In this document: one piece after another, positions 7,967 through 14,096 of the stretch
Position numbering within the stretch: the first letter of the stretch is position 1
Layout of the letters: each line of letters opens with the position of its first letter
Assembly (NCBI GenBank): GCA_045632125.1
Contig: JAZQWC010000066.1
Span: forward strand, 1 to 25,577
Length of the DNA: 25,577 nt
Source of the DNA: CALWPV01 sp045632125
GTDB lineage: Bacteria > Bacillota > Clostridia > Lachnospirales > Bianqueaceae
Direction: 5' to 3'
The notes under the pieces: generated by a model
What the model was told of the DNA's origin: nothing
Databases searched by the model: none
What the model saw: only the letters and a program-made list of their open reading frames with translations
Program-made: the position numbers and the translations under genes

Positions 7967-8794
7967 ATGAATACAGGGTTAGGACGCTTTTATGAGCATT
8001 TTGATATACGAAAGATGAATAAAAATACTTGGATCATTGGCACTAAATATCCGGCCACGCCTTGGGGCTGTGACTGCTATTTGCTGGAATGCGGAGAAAA
8101 GTGTGTGTTGATCGACTCCGGTATGAGTAAGTTAAATATCCACGATTATATTAAAGAAGTAAAGGTGACCGATAAACCGGTAGTGGCCGTGATCAATACC
8201 CATTCTCATTTCGATCACACCGGCGGCAACGGCTACTTTGATGCTGTATATATGAACCCCGTTGGGGAAAAAGCTGCTAAAACTCCCTTTGACGGTAATA
8301 CCGAGGATTATCCGCTTAACTATGAGATCACGCCCGTCAAAGATGGTGATATTCTGGATTTTGGTGATCGTCCGCTTCTGATTCTGGAGATCGGAGCGCA
8401 TGATCTTGCCTCCATTGCGATTCTGGATAAGAAAAATCGTATTCTATTTACCGGTGATGAACTGGAGACCGGCTGGTGCAACGTGAATATGCGCGGTGAA
8501 GATAGACCCGGTCAGACCATTGAAAGTCACTATAATAATATGAAGAAACTTTACAGTCACTATGATGAATTCGATGTGATCTGCCCCGGACACCACGGTG
8601 CGCCCATCGACAAGTCCACCTTGCTGGAGATCATGCATTGTGATGAAATGATTTTGAGTGGTGTGCCCGGGGAGACCGACACGCCCAATCCGCCTTCCGA
8701 CGGATACCGCGTAATGCGCTACAAACAGGCTCACATTGGTTATAATGAGCAGGCTATTTTTGAAAAAATTGATGATGGACTGGGGGTAGGGTGA
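7967..8794 (+). CDS. MBL-fold metallo-hydrolase
   Basis: A 275-residue metallo-beta-lactamase-fold hydrolase. The zinc motif HSHFDH is at 79-84 (H79, H81, D83, H84). Later ligands are probably the histidine in IGAHDLAS near 145, the aspartate in FTGDELETGW near 163 and the histidine in CPGHHGAP near 207. No signal peptide is present, so it is cytoplasmic. An excellent AGGAGG (7955-7960) overlaps the end of the previous gene and fixes ATG 7967. The stop codon overlaps the potA start by one base (TGATG). Members cleave many substrates (esters, thioesters, nucleotides); context suggests peptide or polyamine metabolism, but nothing in the sequence decides this. Confidence 0.88.
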   Translation: MNTGLGRFYEHFDIRKMNKNTWIIGTKYPATPWGCDCYLLECGEKCVLIDSGMSKLNIHDYIKEVKVTDKPVVAVINTHSHFDHTGGNGYFDAVYMNPVGEKAAKTPFDGNTEDYPLNYEITPVKDGDILDFGDRPLLILEIGAHDLASIAILDKKNRILFTGDELETGWCNVNMRGEDRPGQTIESHYNNMKKLYSHYDEFDVICPGHHGAPIDKSTLLEIMHCDEMILSGVPGETDTPNPPSDGYRVMRYKQAHIGYNEQAIFEKIDDGLGVG

Positions 8795-9915
8795 TGGCAA
8801 AAGACCTTATTCAATTAAAAGACTTAGTAATGGAATTCGGTGGAGAGCGAGTTCTGGATGGAATTAACTTAAATATTAAAGATAAAGAATTTTTGACCCT
8901 GCTGGGACCTTCCGGCTGCGGCAAGACCACTACACTTCGAATCATTGGCGGTTTCTTAACCGCCACCGATGGTACCGTGATGTTCGATGGTTCCTGCATC
9001 AACGATGTACCGCCCTATAAAAGACAGATCAATACAGTGTTTCAGCGCTACGCGCTGTTCCCGCACTTAAACGTATACGATAACATAGCCTTTGGTTTGA
9101 AGGTGGCGAAGCTGCCTAAAGACGAGATCCATGAGCGAGTACATGAAATGCTGCAGGTAGTAGGCCTGAAGGGCTACGAGAACCGCCGCGTTGACGCCCT
9201 GTCCGGTGGTCAGCAGCAGCGTGTGGCCATTGCCCGTGCGTTGGTCAACCGCCCGAAAGTATTGTTGCTGGACGAGCCCTTGGGCGCACTGGACCTTCGT
9301 TTGCGTAAGGATATGCAGATCGAGCTGAAGCGGATTCAGCAGGCGATGGAGATCACCTTTATATATGTAACCCACGATCAGGAAGAGGCACTTTCTATGT
9401 CCGATACCGTTGTTGTTATGGACAGAGGCCGTATTCAGCAGATCGGCCGGCCGGAGGATATTTACAACGAGCCTGAGAACGCCTTTGTTGCGGACTTTAT
9501 TGGTGAGAGTAATATTTTGGATGGTGTGATGCTGGCGGACTATAAGGTGCGCTTCTTTGGCCGTACCTTTGAGTGTTTGGATAAGGGCTTTGAGCCCAAT
9601 GAACCGGTGGATGTGGTAATTCGCCCCGAGGACATTGACATTGTACCCAAGGAGCAGGGCCACCTGACCGGTACGGTAACGGCCATCACCTTCAAAGGTT
9701 TAAATTATGATATCATTGTGGAATTCCACGGTTTTAAGTGGCTGATTCAGACCACCGATTATCACGGGGAGGGAGAGACGATTGGCATCCGCCTGAACCC
9801 CGAGGACATCCACATTATGAAAAAGAGCGAATACTCCGGTATGTTTGGTGACTATAGCTCTTATTCGGCAGAATACGATGAGTTGATGGAGGATGCCAAC
9901 GATGAAGAAGAATAA
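8794..9915 (+). CDS. potA: Spermidine/putrescine ABC transporter ATP-binding protein PotA
   Basis: A 373-residue ATPase powering polyamine import. It has Walker A GPSGCGKTT at 38-46, the Q-loop in VFQRYALFPHLNV near 82-94, the signature LSGGQQQR at 136-143, Walker B LLLDEP with D160 and E161, and H-loop H194 in VTHDQEEA. The C-terminal third (from about 235) is a TOBE-type regulatory domain, as in PotA/CysA-like ATPases. ATG 8794 overlaps the previous stop as TGATG; a GTG at 8791 is also in frame but less likely. The following genes encode two permease domains and a periplasmic-binding-like domain in PotABCD order, which supports polyamines over other substrates of this ATPase group. Confidence 0.93.
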   Translation: MAKDLIQLKDLVMEFGGERVLDGINLNIKDKEFLTLLGPSGCGKTTTLRIIGGFLTATDGTVMFDGSCINDVPPYKRQINTVFQRYALFPHLNVYDNIAFGLKVAKLPKDEIHERVHEMLQVVGLKGYENRRVDALSGGQQQRVAIARALVNRPKVLLLDEPLGALDLRLRKDMQIELKRIQQAMEITFIYVTHDQEEALSMSDTVVVMDRGRIQQIGRPEDIYNEPENAFVADFIGESNILDGVMLADYKVRFFGRTFECLDKGFEPNEPVDVVIRPEDIDIVPKEQGHLTGTVTAITFKGLNYDIIVEFHGFKWLIQTTDYHGEGETIGIRLNPEDIHIMKKSEYSGMFGDYSSYSAEYDELMEDANDEEE

Positions 9916-10729
9916 TTCCATCCTCCTGAGCACTCCTTATATTATTTGGATGTTGCTGTTTACCCTGATTCCCCTTGGAGTAGTAGGCTATTATGCCCTG
10001 ACGGATCCGGCTACGGGTCAGTTTACCTTCAGCAATATTAAAGAACTGGGCATGTATATGCCGGTGCTTTGGCGCTCTATTTATTATTCACTGGTTTCAG
10101 CGGTGATCTGCTTACTGCTGGGCTATCCGGTGGCATATTTTATGGCGCATCGCAGTCCCTTTGCGCAGAAGTTTTTGTACATGCTGGTCATGCTGCCCAT
10201 GTGTATGAGCTTCCTGCTGCGTACCATGGCCTGGGTGGGCCTCCTGCAGGATACCGGTATCATCAACCAGTTTTTGGAATGGATCGGTCTTGGCCATGTG
10301 CAGCTGATCCGAACTCCCGGTGCGGTAATATTGGGTATGGTCTATAACTACCTGCCCTATATGATCCTTCCTTTGTATTCCACCATTGTGAAGATCGATC
10401 GCCGCTTGGTGGAAGCAGCGGAGGACCTGGGTTGCAATGGCGTGCAGGTCTTTAAACGCGTGGTTCTGCCTCTTTCTATGCCCGGTATTCTGACCGGTAT
10501 CACCATGGTGTTCGTACCCGCGGTTTCTACCTTCTACATTTCCCAGAAGATGGGCAGTGCCGATATGGTATTGATCGGTGATATTATTGAGCGTCAGTTC
10601 AAACAGGGCAACAACGCCAACCTGGGCGCAGCCTTGAGTTTGGTATTGATGCTTTTGGTATTCGTTTGCACCGGTATCATGAACCGCTTTGGCAACAAAA
10701 ATGATGGAGAGGGCGGTGATATCCTATGA
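9902..10729 (+). CDS. potB: Spermidine/putrescine ABC transporter permease PotB
   Basis: A 275-residue integral membrane permease with about six hydrophobic spans. The first is at about residues 8-25 (STPYIIWMLLFTLIPLGV). The ATPase-docking EAA loop is EAAEDLGCNGVQVFKRVVLP, starting near 171. The start is ATG 9902 because GGAGG (9888-9892) lies 9 bases upstream; an in-frame ATG at 9893 is too close to that site. It overlaps potA by 14 bases and its TGA overlaps the ATG of the next gene (ATGA), so all three are translationally coupled. Confidence 0.92.
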   Translation: MKKNNSILLSTPYIIWMLLFTLIPLGVVGYYALTDPATGQFTFSNIKELGMYMPVLWRSIYYSLVSAVICLLLGYPVAYFMAHRSPFAQKFLYMLVMLPMCMSFLLRTMAWVGLLQDTGIINQFLEWIGLGHVQLIRTPGAVILGMVYNYLPYMILPLYSTIVKIDRRLVEAAEDLGCNGVQVFKRVVLPLSMPGILTGITMVFVPAVSTFYISQKMGSADMVLIGDIIERQFKQGNNANLGAALSLVLMLLVFVCTGIMNRFGNKNDGEGGDIL

Positions 10730-12651
10730 AACGGACGAATCGCATCTTTACCATATTAATATTCATCTTTTTGTACATTCCCATGCTGGTGCTGATTATT
10801 GGTTCCTTCAATACCGGCAAAAATCTGGCTCAGTTTGAAAGCTTCACCCTGCAGCAGTATGTACGACTGTTTCAGGATGAAGACCTGCTGCGGCTGTTGG
10901 GTAACTCCATTCTGATCTCGGTGTTGGCCAGCGTAATTGCTGTGGCTTTTGGTACCGTGGCAGCGGTGGGTATTCATAACCTGAAACCTAAAATGCGCAA
11001 GGCTGTACTGAGCTTGACCAATATACCCATGACCAATCCGGATATCGTAACCGGTGTGTCCTTGTCGCTATTGTTTGTATTCTTGGGTACCAAGATGCTG
11101 GGCCAAAAGGAAGCGCTGAACTTTTATACGCTGCTGATCGCCCATGTTACCTTCAGCTTGCCCTATGTAATTTTGAATGTTATGCCTAAGCTGCATCAAA
11201 TGGATAGTTCCCTGACTGATGCGGCCATGGACTTGGGCTGTACGCCCGTTCAGGCGTTCTTTAAAGTGACCCTTCACGAGATCATGCCGGGTATCATCTC
11301 CGGTGGTATCATGGCCTTTACCATGAGCTTGGATGACTTCGTAATCAGTTATTTTGTGAGCGGTCTGGATTTTGTAACCCTGCCCGTTGAGATCTATTCC
11401 TACGTGAAGAAGCCCATGCAGCCCAAGATCTACGCCATGTTCACCTTGCTGTTCATTCTGATTTTGGTAATGATGGTGACCATGAATTTGCTGCAGCTGC
11501 GCTCCGAGCGCAAAAAGGACAGCCAGCGCAGCCTTGGCAGTGTGAGCCGCAGACGCGGATGGAAAGCTGGCATCGCCGCCGCTTTGGCAGCTGTGCTGCT
11601 CTTTGTGGGCGTGGTGATTCCAAAGGGAGATACCACCGGCGCCTTTGCGGAGCAGGAGGAAGTGACCATCAATGTGTATAACTGGGGTCAGTATATTGCT
11701 GATGGCCAGGATGATGCGCTGGATGTGATCGCGGCCTTTGAAGAGAAGTATCCTTATATTGATGTGCAGTATTCTACCTACGATTCCAACGAGATCATGT
11801 ATTCGAAGTTGGCGAACGGCGGTGTAACCGTGGATGTGATCATTCCGTCGGATTACATGATCGCCCGCATGATCGAAGAGGACATGCTGATGGAGTTGGA
11901 TTTTGACAATATTCCGAACTATCAGTATGTGGATGAGGCCTTTAAGAATACATCTTTCGACCCGGACAACAAATATTCGGTACCCTATACCTGGGGTACG
12001 GTGGGTATCATTTACAACTCTCGATATGTGGATGAGGCCGATGTGACCGGTTGGGAGGTTATGTGGAACGAGAAGTATGCGGATAAGATCCTGATGTTCG
12101 ATAACTCCCGTGATGCCTTTGGTATAGCTCAGTATCTGTTGGGGTACGATGTAAATACCACCGATGAGGCGGAGCTGGAAGCCTGTGCCGAGAAGCTGCT
12201 GGAGCAGCGCCCGCTGGTGCAGCAGTACGTTATGGACCAGATCTTTGCCACCATGGAGGATGGTGTTGCTTGGATTGCTCCTTATTATGCCGGTGACTAT
12301 TTGGCCATGGCGGAGAATAATCCGGACCTGAAGTTCTATCTGCCGCAGGAGCAGGGCTTCAATATGTTTATTGATGCTATGTGTATTCCTACCTGCTGTG
12401 AGCAGAAGGAAGCGGCGGAGTTGTTCATTAACTTCCTGTGCGAGCCTGAGATCTCCGGTCAGAACATGGATTACCTAGGTTATAGCACGCCGATCAGTGC
12501 AGCTAAGGAATACATGGATCCGGAAATGGTAGCAAGCCCTGTGGCCTACCCCGATGAGGAAACTCTGGAGAACGCCACCAGCTTTGCCTTCCTGCCTCCG
12601 GAAACTTCCAGATTTGTAGAAAAATTGTTTATGCAGATGAGAAATCAATAA
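10726..12651 (+). CDS. potCD: PotC-PotD fusion: polyamine permease plus solute-binding domain
   Basis: A 641-residue fusion. Residues 1 to about 265 are a PotC-type permease with an EAA loop (DAAMDLGCTPVQAFFKVTLH, from about 165) and about six membrane spans. A basic linker (RRRGWK) leads into another hydrophobic segment near 284-302, which puts the rest outside the cell. From about 312 a PotD-like solute-binding domain starts with VTINVYNWGQYIADG, and the typical VDVIIPSDYMI and VPYTWGTVGI follow. The binding protein is thus held to its transporter by the extra membrane helix instead of a lipid anchor. Such fusions occur in other Bacillota. The reading frame is intact throughout, so this is not a sequencing join. 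Polyamine specificity is inferred from family resemblance. Confidence 0.92.
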   Translation: MKRTNRIFTILIFIFLYIPMLVLIIGSFNTGKNLAQFESFTLQQYVRLFQDEDLLRLLGNSILISVLASVIAVAFGTVAAVGIHNLKPKMRKAVLSLTNIPMTNPDIVTGVSLSLLFVFLGTKMLGQKEALNFYTLLIAHVTFSLPYVILNVMPKLHQMDSSLTDAAMDLGCTPVQAFFKVTLHEIMPGIISGGIMAFTMSLDDFVISYFVSGLDFVTLPVEIYSYVKKPMQPKIYAMFTLLFILILVMMVTMNLLQLRSERKKDSQRSLGSVSRRRGWKAGIAAALAAVLLFVGVVIPKGDTTGAFAEQEEVTINVYNWGQYIADGQDDALDVIAAFEEKYPYIDVQYSTYDSNEIMYSKLANGGVTVDVIIPSDYMIARMIEEDMLMELDFDNIPNYQYVDEAFKNTSFDPDNKYSVPYTWGTVGIIYNSRYVDEADVTGWEVMWNEKYADKILMFDNSRDAFGIAQYLLGYDVNTTDEAELEACAEKLLEQRPLVQQYVMDQIFATMEDGVAWIAPYYAGDYLAMAENNPDLKFYLPQEQGFNMFIDAMCIPTCCEQKEAAELFINFLCEPEISGQNMDYLGYSTPISAAKEYMDPEMVASPVAYPDEETLENATSFAFLPPETSRFVEKLFMQMRNQ

Positions 12652-12653
12652 AG

Positions 12654-12712
12654 CGAAATCAGCACCTTTTTCGCGCTACAGTGGTATGCGCTTAAAGGTG
12701 CTGATTTCGTTT
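12654..12712 (+). terminator. Long hairpin, probable terminator of the pot operon
   Basis: A perfect 16-bp stem (12654-12669 with 12694-12709) directly after the potCD stop. The 24-base loop can form an inner GCGC/GCGC pairing. Only three T follow (12710-12712), so termination may be incomplete, or the hairpin may serve to stabilise the mRNA. Confidence 0.6.
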
Positions 12713-12758
12713 GGTGGGTCTGTGACGGAGGATTTCTTGAAGCTTTGGTGGGTCTGTG
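12710..12758. repeat. 15-bp direct repeat pair
   Basis: TTTGGTGGGTCTGTG occurs at 12710-12724 and again at 12744-12758, 34 bases apart, in the gap between potCD and the sigma-factor gene. The bases that follow are also loosely similar. It lies at the left edge of the accessory region; no third copy was seen near 20.1 kb. Confidence 0.7.
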
Positions 12759-12797
12759 GATGGATTCATCTATTTCTAAAGAAAAATAGGATATTTG

Positions 12798-13301
12798 TTA
12801 TTTGTATTGATCGAGGAAGGGTTTGAATAGCTGTCGTTTGATTCGGTTGACGTATTGTTTGGAAATGCCGAGTTCAAAAGCAATTTCTGCATCGCTTTTA
12901 TCTTGGAGAAAAGATTTTGTAAGGATCTCTCCTTTTGTTTGATCTTGTTGGGTTACAGATTGAATATAGCGAGATATATCCAGCGCTGTATGATCAATGT
13001 GGTCAGATGATTCTAAGTGCTGATGGTCATCTAAATTTAAAGGTGGTTCAATAGGAAGGTGTTTGCGGCATAAATATTTGTAGTGATTATCGACAGCTTT
13101 TTCTAAGTATTTGACGCATTGAGCCTCGGTGAAAGTTTCTTTTAGGTGAGTTCCTGCAATGACTAAAGCTATGTAGAATTCCTGTAGAGTATCTTCGTAA
13201 TCCATAAAATGAACTTTAGTAGCATATCTTTTTGCCAATGGTGACATTTTTAGAATCAACTGCTCAATTTCTTCCTTTTGTTTTGTGTTGCGGGTTGACA
13301 T
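12798..13301 (-). CDS. Sigma-70-like RNA polymerase sigma factor (small, region 2 and 4)
   Basis: A 167-residue sigma-factor-like protein. The N-terminal half has a region-2-like helix (MDYEDTLQEFYIALVIA, about 33-49). The C-terminal segment KSDAEIAFELGISKQYVNRI (about 134-153) is a clear region-4 helix-turn-helix for -35 recognition. The middle linker is short and acidic, as in ECF or TcdR/UviA-like factors that control toxin, bacteriocin or phage-derived lysis genes. The start is fixed by AGGAGG 9 bases before the ATG. It is divergent from the NACHT gene and lies in the same island as the holin and the CHAP protein. Control of those genes is a guess; a plain DNA-binding regulator is the alternative. 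Confidence 0.7.
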   Translation of the reverse strand: MSTRNTKQKEEIEQLILKMSPLAKRYATKVHFMDYEDTLQEFYIALVIAGTHLKETFTEAQCVKYLEKAVDNHYKYLCRKHLPIEPPLNLDDHQHLESSDHIDHTALDISRYIQSVTQQDQTKGEILTKSFLQDKSDAEIAFELGISKQYVNRIKRQLFKPFLDQYK

Positions 13302-13547
13302 AATAATACCTCCTGATATTTTTTGAAACGGGGGGGACTGATGAAAGGCATGATGGAAGAACCACAGCCCGAATGAATGTCTCCGTTTCGAAATGCAGCA
13401 ACCCGCTCAAAAGGTAGCCGTGATATTCTCTTGTCTACTGCACACCGTTGAGCTATCAGTAATCAGTTGATACAGTGTGTAGTAGGTGGATAAAGTGCTG
13501 GTCGCAAATCAAAGTTAAGTATGTAAAGGAAAATTTTGATAAGTGTA
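13302..13547. other. Structured intergenic region of unknown function
   Basis: About 250 bases without a supportable gene between the divergent sigma-factor and NACHT genes. It has a G7 run (13330-13336), a gapped inverted repeat GAAACGG (13325-13331) with CCGTTTC (13383-13389), and an 11-bp stem 13435-13445 with 13475-13485 (one G-U) enclosing a second stem 13454-13459 with 13467-13472. GCTCAA at 13405-13410 can pair with TTGAGC at 13448-13453, which would make a pseudoknot. The pairings work on either strand. It may be a small RNA, a leader of either gene or a DNA-level site; I do not recognise a known riboswitch. Confidence 0.4.
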
Positions 13548-13577
13548 TAGACTTTTCACAAAATTTACGTGTATAAT
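13548..13577 (+). promoter_or_regulatory. Promoter of the NACHT operon
   Basis: TATAAT at 13572-13577 with TAGACT (13548-13553, four of six -35 matches) 18 bases upstream. The ATG at 13711 is 133 bases later, leaving a long 5' leader. Confidence 0.6.
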
Positions 13578-13710
13578 GTAAGGCACTAAACTTATGATGC
13601 GAATGTTTTACTCTTTTATCCTAAGCTCAGCCTATAGAGGATAATGTTTCTGTCAATTGTTTATAGTGTTTCTTATATTTCTAAAGTTACTATTTTAGAG
13701 GAGTTTTGCC

Positions 13711-14082
13711 ATGGCTAACAATGTTCCCTATTTGTGTGGAGGTATATTTTTCGGATTGATTTTGCAGGCCCGAAAAAGTCGTGTGAAGGCACGAGATAAA
13801 CAAAAAGGTGGTTCTGATGGGCTTTCTGATGCCGATGTTATGAAAGGTTTGGTTTACGTTGTAACAGGTGAACATATTAGTGCATCAGGAAAAACCTTTG
13901 CTAAGGCAACTTCTCAATATAAAAGTTGTCTGATTAGTGATAATACGTATATTCCGTTTAAAGATACGGCAACGATACAGCTATTTGATGATGAGGTAAA
14001 AAACAAAAAGACCGACATCGTGAGTCGAATGTCGGATTTTCTACAGTATTTATTAATGAGAAAAAAAGAGAGTGGCTTGTAA
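13711..14082 (+). CDS. NACHT STAND NTPase, N-terminal part before the frame break
   Basis: This 123-codon frame encodes the N-terminal domain of a NACHT protein (LCGGIFFGLILQARKSR, then KGGSDGLSDADVMKGLV). GAGGAG 9-10 bases upstream fixes ATG 13711. The frame runs to TAA at 14080-14082, but its last four codons are probably not the real continuation. At 14061-14067 the run A-AAA-AAA is in phase for a -1 slip, and the -1 frame reads on as REWLVKAILEVLQND into the NTPase part. Proteins of this type that I remember carry both parts in one frame, with an EWLVKALLE-like segment at this point. The domain might sense or execute; its function is unknown. The alternative is a frameshift mutation that silenced the gene, or a sequencing error in the homopolymer. 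Confidence 0.75.
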   Translation: MANNVPYLCGGIFFGLILQARKSRVKARDKQKGGSDGLSDADVMKGLVYVVTGEHISASGKTFAKATSQYKSCLISDNTYIPFKDTATIQLFDDEVKNKKTDIVSRMSDFLQYLLMRKKESGL

Positions 14083-14090
14083 AAGCTATT
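14061..14090 (+). promoter_or_regulatory. A7 slippery site with downstream GUAA hairpin
   Basis: The zero-frame codons are AGA-AAA-AAA-GAG, so the seven A at 14061-14067 form an exact X-XXY-YYZ heptamer. Three bases later an 8-bp stem with two G-U pairs (14071-14078 with 14083-14090) closes a GTAA tetraloop that contains the zero-frame TAA. A -1 shift yields a continuous 876-residue protein. The layout fits programmed frameshifting or polymerase slippage, but the spacer is short and the stem modest. Confidence 0.5.
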
Positions 14091-14096
14091 CTAGAG

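Noticed and set aside
13340..13375. Short ORF starting MKGMMEEP in the divergent gap
   Set aside because: Eleven codons, no proper ribosome binding site; it lies within the inverted-repeat region.
13325..13394. Hammerhead ribozyme (CTGATGA followed by GTC and GAAA)
   Set aside because: The core words occur, but no valid stems II and III connect them and the flanking stem needs a five-G bulge.
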